From assembly GCF_047777955.1 (NCBI RefSeq), contig NZ_CP180537.1:2232001-2296000 (forward strand): DNA of 64,000 nucleotides, in the 5' to 3' direction. How positions within the stretch are numbered: position 1 is the first letter of the stretch; each line of letters opens with the position of its first letter. The notes under the pieces are model-generated. The model was not told the DNA's origin and ran no database searches. It saw only the letters and a program-made list of their open reading frames with translations. The DNA comes from Didemnitutus sp047777955. Its GTDB lineage: Bacteria; Verrucomicrobiota; Verrucomicrobiia; Opitutales; Opitutaceae. Positions 1-9,076 of this stretch are shown here, in pieces. Position numbers and translations under genes: made by a program.

Positions 1-1291
1 TCCAGCTGAAGGGGGACATCTCCACCGTGAGGCTGGGCGTGTTGACGACGTTGTTCGAGAACGTGCCGCGGTTGGTGTAGTTGAAGCCCTTGTCGAGGAC
101 GCGGTTTCCGTTCTTGTCCTGGTAGTAGGCGCCGCGGGTGGCGGACGTCCACAGCGGGATGCCGTAGTCGTTGGCGGCCTTGCGGACGTCGGCGATGTAG
201 TTGCCCGGGCTGGAGAGGATGCGCGCGCGGTAGGCGTCGGCCGTGGCGGAACCGGCGGCGGTCATGAGGGCCGCGGACGGATTCGCGTAGGCGTCGAACC
301 AGCCTTGCGGCCAGATCCAGGAGCCCTGGTTCTGGTTGAAGCGCGATTCGAGGTGCTCCATTTCGAACGTGAGCTTCACCTTGCCGCTTGCGAAGGGCAC
401 GAGGGCGAGGTTGCCGGTGACGCTGTTCGTCTTGTTCATTTCGAACACGGCGGCGCCCTTGGAATCTTCCCAGGAGCCGACGATGCGCATCGCGGCCTTG
501 CGGCCCATGTTCGAGTTCATGTCGACGACCACGCGCTCGAGCGACTCGTCACCGACCGTGTAGCTGATCATCGTCGGCGACTTGCCGAAGACGGGCTGCT
601 TGGTGACGTAGTTGATGACGCCGCCGGGATAGCCGGCACCGAAGAACACGGACGCGGGGCCTTTCACGACCTCGACGCGATCGACGTTGTTCACGTTGTA
701 GCCGATGTAGCGCGGCACGCCGTTGCGCAGGACCGTGTTCACGCCGAAACCGCGCATGGTGAAGCCGCCTTGCGGCGTGGCGCTGTTGGCCGGACGGCGC
801 ATGGCGTAGTTGTTGTCGCCGGCGCCGGACGAGCTGTAGCGGAGAATGTCGGTGAGCGACCGGATGTTGGCGTCGTCGAGGAAGTCCTTCGAGAGGACCG
901 AGACCGACATCGGCGTCTTCTGGATCGGCATGCCGATGCGCGTCGCCGTCATCGAGTTGGTCTTGAGGTAACCGTAGTCCTTGTCCGAGCTGACCTCGAA
1001 GGGCGAGAGGACGAGGACGCCGTCTTCGCGCGTGGTGGTGGCCGTGGCCGGCGCGGCGGCGGGAGCCTGGCTGGACGTCGCGGGTGCGGTCGCGGCGGCC
1101 GAGCTGGCGGACTTGGCTGGAGTCTCGAGCTCGGCGAGGCGCTTGCGCAAGGCGGCGTTCTCCTCCTGCAGACGGCGGAGAGCGTCACTGTCGGCGCTCT
1201 GCGCGGAGGCAGAGACCGTGAGCAGCGTCGCGAGACCGATAGCCAGGGCAGATCGAATGCGATCCGCCGGGGTAGTTGGGGTCGGTTTCAT
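1..1291 (-). CDS. TonB-dependent receptor, N-terminal part (runs off left edge)
   Basis: Reading the minus strand from the ATG at 1291 gives an open frame of about 430 codons that continues past the edge. It starts with a signal peptide (MKPTPTTPADRIRSALAIG..., ending near ASAQS). Next come a short Glu/Leu-rich segment (LRRLQEENAALRKRLAELE) that looks like a coiled coil, an Ala/Thr linker, the LSPFEV motif common in Opitutaceae receptors, and a plug domain (IQKTPMSVSVL, MRGFGVNTVLRNG, VEVVKGPASVFFG, GGVINYVTK). The family imports oligosaccharides, siderophores or other large ligands across the outer membrane. It lies 56 bases downstream of the LacI regulator on the same strand, so it is probably the import gene of region A. 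No SusD partner is seen. The substrate cannot be told; a plant glycan is an inference from context. Confidence 0.9.
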   Translation of the reverse strand, partial: MKPTPTTPADRIRSALAIGLATLLTVSASAQSADSDALRRLQEENAALRKRLAELETPAKSASSAAATAPATSSQAPAAAPATATTTREDGVLVLSPFEVSSDKDYGYLKTNSMTATRIGMPIQKTPMSVSVLSKDFLDDANIRSLTDILRYSSSGAGDNNYAMRRPANSATPQGGFTMRGFGVNTVLRNGVPRYIGYNVNNVDRVEVVKGPASVFFGAGYPGGVINYVTKQPVFGKSPTMISYTVGDESLERVVVDMNSNMGRKAAMRIVGSWEDSKGAAVFEMNKTNSVTGNLALVPFASGKVKLTFEMEHLESRFNQNQGSWIWPQGWFDAYANPSAALMTAAGSATADAYRARILSSPGNYIADVRKAANDYGIPLWTSATRGAYYQDKNGNRVLDKGFNYTNRGTFSNNVVNTPSLTVEMSPFSW

Positions 1292-1347
1292 GCTGTGGTT
1301 TGTAGTTTCCGGGTTGAGGACCGGTGATTCCGGTTCAAAGGAAAGGG

Positions 1348-2391
1348 TCAGGAGGCGGCGGGGCGCGGCGCACCCGAGGTGAGCAGGCGCGGAGAGACGC
1401 TGATGCCGATGCGCCCGGCGACGGTGGGATTCTCGATGCGCCAGAGGAGGTGATCGATGACCTTGCGCACGAGGGTGCCGAGGTTGATGTCGATCACGGC
1501 CGGGGAGTGGTCGAGATTGTGGTAGATCATCGGGTTGTAGTTGCCGAGGATCGTCTCGACGTCGCGCTCCGGCTTGCGGCCGGACTCGCGCAGCGAGCGG
1601 AAGAAGGAGCCGCAGAAATGGTCGACGGGCAGGTAGAGTCCGGTGACCTTGCCCGGCGCGGCGGCGAGGCGCTTCACGAGCACGTCGCTCTCCGCCTGCA
1701 GCGGGGAAATCTCGAGATAGCTGACGCCGGGATTGGCCTGGCCGAGGATGGTGTGCGCGGTGAGGCCGATCTGCTTGGCGCGGGCGAGGAAGGCGTCGGT
1801 GCGGCGGGTGATCGCGCTGTATTCCGGGTCGGTCGAGATCACGGCGACCGTCTTGTGCCCGCGGGACTTGAGGTAGTCGGCGGCCATGATGCCGTTCTCC
1901 TCGTTGTTCGGCTCGACGTAATCGCCGGGATAAGTGTCGGAGCGGCGGGTCATGAACCAGACGTGAGGGATCTCGCGCAGCTGGGCCAGGCACTGCGCGG
2001 ACGGCTCCATGCCCTGGACGATGACGCCGTCGAGCCCCTCGCTGCCGAGCGTGCGCGGCAGTTCATCGGGCGTGTTCGAGAAGAGCACGCGCAGGTCGAC
2101 GCGGTAGCGCGGATCGGTCGACTGGACCTGGAGCAGCTGGTCCTGAAACCAGTTCAGGCTGGGATTGTTGGCCTTGGCGCCCACGAACCACACGCCGATG
2201 CGGCGATGCTCCGGCAGCCGGGCCTTGGGCCCGCGGCGGCGATTGAGCGGAGCGGGAACATAGTTGTGCTCCTGCATCACCGCGCGGATACGGGCCAGGC
2301 TGTCGGTCGCGACCAGCTGAGGCTGGTTGATCGCGCGAGAAACCGTAGCGGGAGAAACGCGCGCCTTGCGGGCAATTTCGGTGATCAGCAT
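1348..2391 (-). CDS. LacI-family transcriptional regulator
   Basis: The 347-residue protein starts with the LacI helix-turn-helix (ITEIARKARVSPATVSRAI, residues 3-21). A hinge and a periplasmic-binding-protein-like sensor domain follow (GVWFVGAK, DGVIVQGM, YVEPNNEENGIMAADYLKSRGHKTVAVIS). Length is normal for the family. It sits between the isomerase gene (ends 2451) and the TonB receptor, all on the minus strand. The 59-base upstream gap holds the odd palindrome TGAAATTTTCA and a degenerate copy of an ATGAAAA direct repeat that also occurs before two sugar-enzyme genes. Control of region A and of itself is a reasonable inference. The inducer is unknown. Confidence 0.93.
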   Translation of the reverse strand: MLITEIARKARVSPATVSRAINQPQLVATDSLARIRAVMQEHNYVPAPLNRRRGPKARLPEHRRIGVWFVGAKANNPSLNWFQDQLLQVQSTDPRYRVDLRVLFSNTPDELPRTLGSEGLDGVIVQGMEPSAQCLAQLREIPHVWFMTRRSDTYPGDYVEPNNEENGIMAADYLKSRGHKTVAVISTDPEYSAITRRTDAFLARAKQIGLTAHTILGQANPGVSYLEISPLQAESDVLVKRLAAAPGKVTGLYLPVDHFCGSFFRSLRESGRKPERDVETILGNYNPMIYHNLDHSPAVIDINLGTLVRKVIDHLLWRIENPTVAGRIGISVSPRLLTSGAPRPAAS

Positions 2392-2410
2392 GGGGTGGGG
2401 TGGCCCGAAA

Positions 2411-2437
2411 TGAAATTTTCAGGAAAAGGCATGAAAG
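2411..2437. promoter_or_regulatory. Candidate operator upstream of the LacI gene
   Basis: Positions 2411-2421 read TGAAATTTTCA, an 11-base palindrome with an odd centre. It overlaps 2421-2437 (AGGAAAAGGCATGAAAG), which matches 14 of 17 bases of the motif at 21585-21601. The stretch is AT-rich in a very GC-rich region and lies 20-46 bases before the LacI start codon. A regulator site is inferred; nothing shows which regulator binds. Confidence 0.4.
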
Positions 2438-2450
2438 AAGCGGTGAAACG

Positions 2451-3323
2451 TCAAGCGATTTCTGGCGTCCGCGAGGCACGCCGCCGCGCGCGCCCCCACG
2501 CCGCCAGCAACTCGGTGCGGCAGCGCACCGTGTCCGGCCACACGGGCGGATTGGTGCTCACGTTGTAGCCCACCGTGGTGCCCAATTCGGGGCAGACCCA
2601 GAGCTCGCCGCGCGGGGCCGGGCCCTGCAGCCAGACGGTGAAGAGGTCCTCGACGAAGCGGATGTAATCGAGGAACTCCGGGGTCAGCCGTCCGCGTCCG
2701 TCGGTGACCGGAACCTGGCAGTGCTGGCTGTTGAACGGGCGGCAGTGGAACATCCGGGAGTGCTGGATCAGCCGGGGCTGGTCCAGCAGCCGCCGCGAGT
2801 AGTCGGCCGGCAGCATGTGCTTCATTACGCACAGGTGGGAATGGTCCCAGGTGACGGGCAGAAGCTCGCCGGTTTCGCGCCGGTAGCGGCGGGCGATTTC
2901 AGAGAGCTTTTCCGGGGTCTCCGTGCAGGAGTCGCGATGCGTCTCGACGTGCGCCTCGAGGCCGAGCGCTCGCGCTGCGCGGATCGTCTGCCGGATGAGC
3001 CGCACGGCGGCGGCGGGGCGGGTGTCGTGCTCGCCGAGCAGACAGTTGACATACTTGGCGCCGCCCGCCGCCTCGATGCGCAGCAGCGGCTCCACGTCGC
3101 GTCCGTCGCGGGAGAAGACGCGCCCGCAGATTTTCAATCCGTGGCGGGCGAGGTGCGGCGCGAATTCCGGACGGAACATCTCGGCGATGCCGTCGAAGCC
3201 GGCCTCCTTGATCAGGCGCATCTTGGTCGCGAGCGACCACGGGCGGGCAGGCGCGGGCTGGCCCTCCATCGACCAGAGCGAGGCGCACAGGATCAGGCGT
3301 GGGGTGGCGGCTGAATTTTTCAT
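2451..3323 (-). CDS. Sugar phosphate isomerase/epimerase family TIM-barrel protein
   Basis: The 290-residue protein has no signal peptide. It shows the xylose-isomerase-like TIM-barrel pattern: ASLWSM near the start, KMRLIKEAGFDGIAEMF, metal-site-like strand ends such as EAHVETHRDS and VTWDHSHLCV, and a C-terminal CPELGTTVGYN with a Glu that could be the last metal ligand. Members isomerise or epimerise free or phosphorylated sugars, or are inosose dehydratases. The exact reaction cannot be read from sequence. It is the first gene of the minus-strand set with the LacI regulator and TonB receptor, and is divergent from the GH78 operon. The start ATG at 3323 lies only five bases from the ATGAAAA repeat motif and has no clear ribosome binding site. 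Confidence 0.75.
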   Translation of the reverse strand: MKNSAATPRLILCASLWSMEGQPAPARPWSLATKMRLIKEAGFDGIAEMFRPEFAPHLARHGLKICGRVFSRDGRDVEPLLRIEAAGGAKYVNCLLGEHDTRPAAAVRLIRQTIRAARALGLEAHVETHRDSCTETPEKLSEIARRYRRETGELLPVTWDHSHLCVMKHMLPADYSRRLLDQPRLIQHSRMFHCRPFNSQHCQVPVTDGRGRLTPEFLDYIRFVEDLFTVWLQGPAPRGELWVCPELGTTVGYNVSTNPPVWPDTVRCRTELLAAWGRARRRASRTPEIA

Positions 3324-3328
3324 GCAAA

Positions 3329-3348
3329 GATATGAAAATACATGAAAA
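3329..3348. promoter_or_regulatory. ATGAAAA direct-repeat motif, copy 1
   Basis: The 20 bases read GATATGAAAA, TA, CATGAAAA. They contain ATGAAAA twice with a 10-base period. A copy differing only in the two middle bases occurs at 21582-21601. The site is in the divergent gap between the isomerase gene (start 3323) and the GH78 operon (start 3448). Two contacts one helical turn apart would suit an AraC-type or dimeric regulator; this is inference. Confidence 0.5.
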
Positions 3349-3447
3349 CCGACTTGAAAAGCTTGTTCTTGCTGGCTCAGTGTTGGCCGCCCTTGGGTCG
3401 CGACTGCGGCGATCCGAGCTCCACCCCTTGGCTTGTCCCGTTACCCC

Positions 3448-5880
3448 ATGAGCTACCTCCCCTTCGTTCAGCGCGCGGCCTGGATCTGGTCTGCCGAGGG
3501 CAGCCACGCGGCGCCGACGGTGGCGCCGGCATCGCATTATCCGGTGCGCTACTTCCGGCGGGTTTTCTCGGTCGCGAAGGGAAGCGGAGCGCAGCTCACG
3601 GTGCATGTCTCCGCCGACAGCCGCTTTCTATTCTACTGCAACGGGCACCTGGTCGGGCGCGGTCCGGCCAAAGGCGATGTGAATCATCATTTCTACGACC
3701 GCTTCGACCTCACTCCGCTGCTCCGCGCCGGGCGCAACGTGGTGGCGGCGCTCGTGCTCGACATGTCCCGCGTTGCGCACCGGCCCTCGGCGCTGGGCGC
3801 GCCGTGCTCGGTGATGACCTACACCGGCGGCTTCGTCCTCGAGGGGGAGCTGGCGGGGGACGCGTCCGAGCGGATCGACACCGGTCTGGCGGGTTGGAGG
3901 GTCGCCGCGGACCGGGGATTCCGCTTCCAGAACATCGGCACGCGCTTCGAGGGATATCACGGCTATTTCGAGCACCGGGTCTCCGCGGAGATACCGGCCG
4001 GATGGACGCAGCCGGAGTTCGATGATTCGGCGTGGAGCGAGGCCACGGTTCTCTACACCGCCGAGCGCTTGGAGAACCGGCGTGACCCGACGAGCCCCTA
4101 CGGCTTGATGCCGCGCATCATCCCGCAACTGGAGGAGGGACCGGGGGCGCGCTTCGCGGACGTGTTCCTGCCTGGCGGGGCGCTGGCGGGCGAGGCGTGG
4201 AGCCGGCTGGTCGCCGGTTCCGGCCCGGTGACAGTGCCGCCGCGCACCACGGTGCGGGTCGTGCTGGATGCGGGGAAGCTCACGACGGGCTATCCGAGCC
4301 TGCAGACGGCGGGCGGCGCGGGCGCCACGCTCACGCTGACTTATGCGGAGGCCCTGCGGTTGCCGTGGTCCACGCCCGGTGCGCGCCTCCTGGGCAAGCC
4401 GCAGCCGCTCGCGAATCTCGCGTCGCATTTCGCCGACGAGTCCTCCGGCTGGACGTTCGATCGCCGCGGCACCGTCACCGGCTGGTGCGACGTCTGGGAG
4501 CCGGCGGGCGCGCCGGACGAGGAGTTCGAGCCCCTGCACTGGCGCGCGTTCCGCTACATCGGCCTCGAGATCAAGACGGGCGACGCGGCGCTGCAGCTGT
4601 GCGCGCTCGGGCATCGTTTCTCGGCGTATCCCTACGAGGTGAAGGCCGAGTTCGCCTGCTCCGACGCGCGCCTGGAAAAAATCTGGCGCGTCGGTCTGCA
4701 CACGATGCGGCTGTGTTCCCACGAGACCTTCGAAGACTGCCCGCACTACGAGCAGATGCAGTATGCCGGGGATACGATGATCACGTCGAAGATCGCGATG
4801 CTCACGACGGGCGACTACGCCCTGAGCCGCCAGGCGCTGCTCCAGTTCGACTGGTCGCGCCTGTCGGAGGGCCTCACGCAGAGCCGGTATCCGTCGCGCC
4901 TCGTGCAGGTGATTCCCTCGTGGTCGCTGCACTGGATCACCAACATTCGCGACTACCTCTTCATCACCGGCGACCGCGAGACGGCGCAGCAGCTTCTCCC
5001 CGGCATGACGGCGGTGCTCGATTGGTTCCGCCGGCACGGTGATGCGGACGGCCTGCCGGCGAAGCTGCCGTTCTGGAACATCACCGACTGGTGCCCGTGG
5101 TGGCCGCGCGGAGTCGTGCCGGGAGCCGACACCGGCCCGACCTGCATCATTGCGGCGCAGTTTATCCAGGCGCTCGACGACGTCGCCGATCTGGAGCGCA
5201 GCCTCGGACGCGCGGCGCGCGCGCAGGCGCTGGCCGACGAGGCGCACGGCCTGCGCGCCAGCTTGCACCGTCGCTTCTGGTCGGAAGGCGAGGGGCTCTA
5301 CCTCGACCGTCCGGGAGGCCCGGAAGTGAGCCAATACGGCAATGCCTGGGCGATCGTCTGCGGCGCCGCCGGAGAGCGCGAGCGCGCGCGGGTGCTGAAA
5401 CGCTTCCCGTCCGACGCCGCGCTGGCGCCGGGATCGTTCTTCTGGTGGCACACCGGTTTCCGCGCCCTCGAGCGGGCCGGAGCCTACGACCGCATGCCGG
5501 AGTTTCTCGGCCCGTGGCACGAGATGGTCGAGGCGGGGCTCGACACCTTCGTCGAGGAGAACAGCTACTGGCGCTCGCTCTGCCACGCCTGGAGCGCGCA
5601 CCCGGCGCTCGAGTTTCTCGAACGCGTGCTCGGCGTCACGCCGCGTGCGCCGGGCTTCGCCGAGATCGCGGTGCAGCCGCACCGCTGCGGCCTGCAGCAC
5701 GCGCGCGGCCGCGTGTGCACGCCGCGCGGCCCGGTGACGGTGGCCTGGCGGGTGGAGGGGACGCGCTTCCACCTGGAAATCGACTCGCCCGCCGCCACGC
5801 CCGTGCAGGTGACGCTGCCCGACGGCAGCCGCGCGCAGGGCGCGGGCGGAAAATTCCACACCGCGGTGACCCTGTCATGA
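3448..5880 (+). CDS. Alpha-L-rhamnosidase, GH78
   Basis: About 810 residues, no signal peptide. An N-terminal jelly-roll part (AAWIWS, RYFRRVFSV, SADSRFLFYCNGH) precedes the GH78 (alpha/alpha)6 barrel with ETFEDCPHYEQMQYAGDT, which holds the expected acidic residue. The barrel also has WNITDWCPW, FVEENSYWRSLCHAWSAHP, and a C-terminal beta domain (RVLGVTPRAPGF). GH78 removes terminal alpha-L-rhamnose by inversion. I chose the ATG at 3448 (MSYLPFVQ) over an upstream TTG at 3433. Without an export signal it should act in the cytoplasm on imported oligosaccharides. It opens the long plus-strand operon and overlaps the next gene by ATGA. Confidence 0.92.
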   Translation: MSYLPFVQRAAWIWSAEGSHAAPTVAPASHYPVRYFRRVFSVAKGSGAQLTVHVSADSRFLFYCNGHLVGRGPAKGDVNHHFYDRFDLTPLLRAGRNVVAALVLDMSRVAHRPSALGAPCSVMTYTGGFVLEGELAGDASERIDTGLAGWRVAADRGFRFQNIGTRFEGYHGYFEHRVSAEIPAGWTQPEFDDSAWSEATVLYTAERLENRRDPTSPYGLMPRIIPQLEEGPGARFADVFLPGGALAGEAWSRLVAGSGPVTVPPRTTVRVVLDAGKLTTGYPSLQTAGGAGATLTLTYAEALRLPWSTPGARLLGKPQPLANLASHFADESSGWTFDRRGTVTGWCDVWEPAGAPDEEFEPLHWRAFRYIGLEIKTGDAALQLCALGHRFSAYPYEVKAEFACSDARLEKIWRVGLHTMRLCSHETFEDCPHYEQMQYAGDTMITSKIAMLTTGDYALSRQALLQFDWSRLSEGLTQSRYPSRLVQVIPSWSLHWITNIRDYLFITGDRETAQQLLPGMTAVLDWFRRHGDADGLPAKLPFWNITDWCPWWPRGVVPGADTGPTCIIAAQFIQALDDVADLERSLGRAARAQALADEAHGLRASLHRRFWSEGEGLYLDRPGGPEVSQYGNAWAIVCGAAGERERARVLKRFPSDAALAPGSFFWWHTGFRALERAGAYDRMPEFLGPWHEMVEAGLDTFVEENSYWRSLCHAWSAHPALEFLERVLGVTPRAPGFAEIAVQPHRCGLQHARGRVCTPRGPVTVAWRVEGTRFHLEIDSPAATPVQVTLPDGSRAQGAGGKFHTAVTLS

Positions 5881-6724
5881 GCGAGCTGCGTTTCACCCTC
5901 GAGGCCGACGAGGTCCTGGAGTGCCGCACCGGGGACGGCCGGGTGCTGCTGCGCTACGTGGCCCGCCCCGACACGCCGCGCGACGAGGCGCCGCGTCCCT
6001 ACGCCCATCCGGTGTGTTCGCTGAGCGGCGAGGTCCTGAGCAACTTTCGGCCCAACGACCATCCGTGGCACCACGGCCTTAGCCTCACGATCAACAATCT
6101 CGGCGGATGGAATTTCTGGGGCGGCCCGACCTACCGCAAGGGCAGCGGCTACCACTTTCGCGCCGACCACGGCGTGCAGCGCCACGCGCGCTGGATCCAG
6201 CTGGAGCCCGGCTGCGTCGTCGAGCATCTCGACTGGCTGGGCGGCGGCGAGAAGCTGCTCGAGGAGGAGCGGCGGCTCACGGCGCGCCAGGAGTCCGCGC
6301 AAGCGTGGTCGCTTCGCTGGCAGTCGCGGTTGCGCAACGTCACGCCGCGCGCGCTCGCCTGCACGAATTATCATTCGGCCGAGGGATTGGTCGGCTCGCA
6401 CTACACCGGACTGCAGTTCCGCGGCGCCCGCGAGCTGCTCGACGAGCACGGCGACCGGAGCATCACGCTGCTCAGCGCCGACGGACGGGAAGGGAGAGCC
6501 AGGTGCACGGCGCGGCGGCGGACTGGATCGAGTGGCGGACGCAGAAGGACGGCTCGCTCCGTCGGGTGGCGATCCGTTTTGCGAACGCCGGCGGCCCGCT
6601 GCACTGGTTCGTGCGGCGGCACAATCCCCTCGTGGCTTTTCCGTTTCACTACCAACGCGACCTCGAGCTTCCGCCGGGCGGCGTGCTCGAGCTCGACCAC
6701 ACCCTGACCTTCACCGACACATGA
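5877..6724 (+). CDS. DUF6807 / PmoA-like family protein, frameshifted
   Basis: The start overlaps the GH78 stop (ATGA). The first 205 codons carry the marks of the PmoA/DUF6807 family (Pfam name 'Methane oxygenase PmoA', although members are not methane monooxygenases): FRPNDHPWHHGLSLTINN, GGWNFWGGPTYR, NYHSAEGLVGSHYTGLQ. The frame then shifts at the G run 6492-6494. One extra G gives EGESQVHGAAADWIEW and reads on to the stop at 6722-6724. Span is 848 bases, one short of a whole number of codons. Repaired length is about 282 residues, normal for the family. Function is unknown; these genes are frequent in Verrucomicrobia and Planctomycetes sugar loci. Cytoplasmic, with no signal peptide. Confidence 0.8.
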
Positions 6725-7998
6725 GCATGAATCGGCTGCAGTTCATCCGCCGGCTGGGATTGGGTGCCGGCGTGTTTGCCCTCGGCAGCGCCCGTGCGGA
6801 AAGCGAGCAGGCGCCCAGCGGCTGGCCGCCGAAAGCGGAGGCCGGTTCCGCCGCCTTCTGGGAGGCCGTGCGCTCCCAATACGTCACGGACGACGATCTG
6901 ATCTACCTGAACTGCGGCGGGCTCGGGCCCTCGCCCCGACCGGTGCTCGACATGCTGGATCTCAGCTCGCGCATTCTTCAGCACCGCGTCGAGACCGGGC
7001 ATTTCTACTTCGAGGAGGCCCGCGCTGTCGTGGCCGGCTTCCTCGGCGCCCAGCCGGAAGAGATCTGCTTCACGCGCAACGCCACCGAGGGGAACTCCAT
7101 CATCGCGGTGGGGCTCGGACTGCGCGCGGGCGACGAGGTGATCTTCGAGACCCACGCGCATCCCGGCGGCTCCCTGCCGTGGCTGAATCGCGCGCGCCAG
7201 ATCGGCATCGTTGTGCGCACGTTCGAGCCGGATCCCGCCTCGCCCGAAGGGAACCTCGAGCGCATCGCCGCGCTCGTCACCCCGCGCACGCGCGTCGTCC
7301 AGGTCAGCCACATCACGGCGCCGACCGGCCTGGTGATGCCGGTGAAGCAATTGGCGGAATTCACTCGCGCCAAGGGACTCTGGCTGCACGTCGACGGCGC
7401 ACAGTCCGCCGGCATGATCCCGTTCGACCTGCATGCGCTCGGCTGCGACTCGTTCGCCACCAGCGGGCACAAATGGCTCGGCGCGCCGCGCGAGACGGGC
7501 GTGCTCTACATCCGCCGCGAGCGCGTCGACGAGGTGGCGCCGCTGCACGTGGGCGCGTATTCGAGCGGCGATTTCGATCTCTGCGGCCAACTCGTCTACA
7601 CTCAGGGCGCGCGGCGCCACGAATACGGCACGCGCAACGCCGCCTCCGTCGTCGCGCTGGCGGAGGCCGCGCGCTTCCAGAACACGATCGGCCGCGAGCG
7701 CATCGCCGAGCACGGGCGCGTGCTGGCGGACTATCTCCTTGCCGCCCTCCAGGGCCTGCCCCGCGTCAAGGTCCTGACCCCGACGCGCGCCGACATGCGC
7801 GCCGCCATGGTGACGTTCGCCGTCGAAGGCCGGACGGCCGGCGCGGTGTTCGGCCACCTGATGGAGACGCAGCGCCTGCGCTGCCGTCCGGTGAACGAGG
7901 CCGGGCTCGAGGCCGTCCGGGTCTCGTTGCACGTCTTCAACACCCTCGAGCATTGCGAGCGCGTCGCCTCCACGCTCGCCCGCTACACCCGCGCCTGA
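6721..7998 (+). CDS. Exported class V aminotransferase-fold PLP enzyme
   Basis: The 425-residue protein overlaps the previous stop (ATGA). Its start (MSMNRLQFIRRLGLGAGVFALG, then SARA) has a twin Arg and a hydrophobic stretch, so it looks like a Tat signal. The body is fold-type I, class V: LNCGGLGPSPRPV, FTRNATEGNS, HVDGAQSAGM (PLP-ring Asp) and TSGHKWLGAPRETG with the Schiff-base Lys. Relatives include cysteine desulfurases and isopenicillin N epimerase-like enzymes. The closest look is the epimerase-like group; no reaction can be assigned. Tat export would allow a folded, PLP-loaded enzyme to reach the periplasm. Placement between sugar hydrolases and peptidases suggests it acts on an amino acid or glyco-amino acid. 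Confidence 0.83.
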   Translation: MSMNRLQFIRRLGLGAGVFALGSARAESEQAPSGWPPKAEAGSAAFWEAVRSQYVTDDDLIYLNCGGLGPSPRPVLDMLDLSSRILQHRVETGHFYFEEARAVVAGFLGAQPEEICFTRNATEGNSIIAVGLGLRAGDEVIFETHAHPGGSLPWLNRARQIGIVVRTFEPDPASPEGNLERIAALVTPRTRVVQVSHITAPTGLVMPVKQLAEFTRAKGLWLHVDGAQSAGMIPFDLHALGCDSFATSGHKWLGAPRETGVLYIRRERVDEVAPLHVGAYSSGDFDLCGQLVYTQGARRHEYGTRNAASVVALAEAARFQNTIGRERIAEHGRVLADYLLAALQGLPRVKVLTPTRADMRAAMVTFAVEGRTAGAVFGHLMETQRLRCRPVNEAGLEAVRVSLHVFNTLEHCERVASTLARYTRA

Positions 7999-8044
7999 GC
8001 CGCCGTTCCTCTTCGTGATTTTTTCTACCCCTGCGTTACTGCCC

Positions 8045-9061
8045 ATGATTAGAAACCTCCTCCGCCTGCTGGGTTTCGGCGTCGGTCTCGCCGCCGGCGC
8101 CGCGCCGGTCACCCACGATCTTTATCTCTGCGCCGCCTTCAACAACGGCAGCCGCGTCATGGGCTCGAAGGACGGCACCGCCAACGGCCTGTTCCTCCGC
8201 ACCGGCCCGGACGCGTTCAAGCACGTCGGCCTCAACTACCCGCTGGCCATCTCGACGACGTTCGATCCGCGCGATGCCAACGTCTTCTACGTGGCCTGCC
8301 TCAGCGGCGTGCTGCGCACGCTCGACGGCGGCAAGTCCTGGCGCCTCGTCACCGGCTGGGACGAGACCGAGCCGAAGTCCGTGGCCGTCGATCTGCTCGC
8401 TCCCGACCACGTCTACGCCGGGTTGCCGGACGGCATCGTCGTCTCGCGCGACCGCGGCCAGACCTGGCAGCGCAGCGAAAACGGCCTGCCGCAACGCGGC
8501 AAATACACCCAGGTCGTGCGGGCGGACCGCACCGCCCAGGGCCGCCTGCTTATCGGCTGCGAATCGGGCATCTATCTCACCACCGACGGCGCCCAATCCT
8601 GGCAGCGCGTCCTCGTCACCCAGGACACGGTCGACGACATCCAGCAGTCGCCGCACGATCCCAAGCTGTGGATCAGCGTCACGCAGAGCGCGGGGGCGCT
8701 GATCTCGCGCGACGGCGGCCAGACCTGGCAGCCGATCGCCGGCGTGCCGTCCGAGAAGGCGCTCTACAACGTCGCCTTCGACGCCCGCGACGCCCGGCGC
8801 CTCGCCATCGCGAGCTGGACCTACGGTCTGCTCGCCAGCGAGGACGGCGGGGTCACCTGGACGGCGCGCAACGCCGGTCTGCCGACGCCGGCGCGCGTTT
8901 GGCGCACCGCCATCGATCCCGACAGCGGCGAGCTCTACGCCGCGGTGTTCGGCCAGGGACTCTACGCCTCGGCCGACTTTGGTCGCACCTGGCGTGCCGT
9001 GCCCGCGATGCAGGGCGCCTCGATCCAGACCTTCACCTTCGTGCCCAAGTCCGCCCGCTGA
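8045..9061 (+). CDS. Secreted BNR/sortilin-type beta-propeller protein
   Basis: About 338 residues. I chose the ATG at 8045 (MIRNLLRLLGFGVGLAAGAAP, a good signal peptide) over an upstream in-frame GTG at 8015. The mature part repeats the S/T-x-D-x-G-x-T/S-W Asp-box: TLDGGKSWRL, SRDRGQTWQR, TTDGAQSWQR, SRDGGQTWQP, SEDGGVTWTA, SADFGRTWRA. That gives about six to seven blades, as in sialidase/BNR, VPS10/sortilin and Ycf48-like propellers. No sialidase active site (Arg triad, RIP motif) is seen, so a binding or scaffold role is likelier than hydrolysis. It lies in the region B operon, 46 bases after the aminotransferase. Confidence 0.8.
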   Translation: MIRNLLRLLGFGVGLAAGAAPVTHDLYLCAAFNNGSRVMGSKDGTANGLFLRTGPDAFKHVGLNYPLAISTTFDPRDANVFYVACLSGVLRTLDGGKSWRLVTGWDETEPKSVAVDLLAPDHVYAGLPDGIVVSRDRGQTWQRSENGLPQRGKYTQVVRADRTAQGRLLIGCESGIYLTTDGAQSWQRVLVTQDTVDDIQQSPHDPKLWISVTQSAGALISRDGGQTWQPIAGVPSEKALYNVAFDARDARRLAIASWTYGLLASEDGGVTWTARNAGLPTPARVWRTAIDPDSGELYAAVFGQGLYASADFGRTWRAVPAMQGASIQTFTFVPKSAR

Positions 9062-9076
9062 ACCGGGATCACGTCC

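Noticed and set aside
3433..3447. TTG start for the GH78 gene five codons upstream
   Set aside because: The ATG at 3448 gives a family-like N-terminus and needs no rare start codon.
5877..6724. Methane oxidation function from the PmoA family name
   Set aside because: The family name is misleading. The gene is a soluble protein in a sugar operon and no particulate methane monooxygenase partners are present.
8045..9061. Sialidase activity for the BNR protein
   Set aside because: Asp-box repeats alone do not make a sialidase; the Arg triad and RIP motif are not seen.
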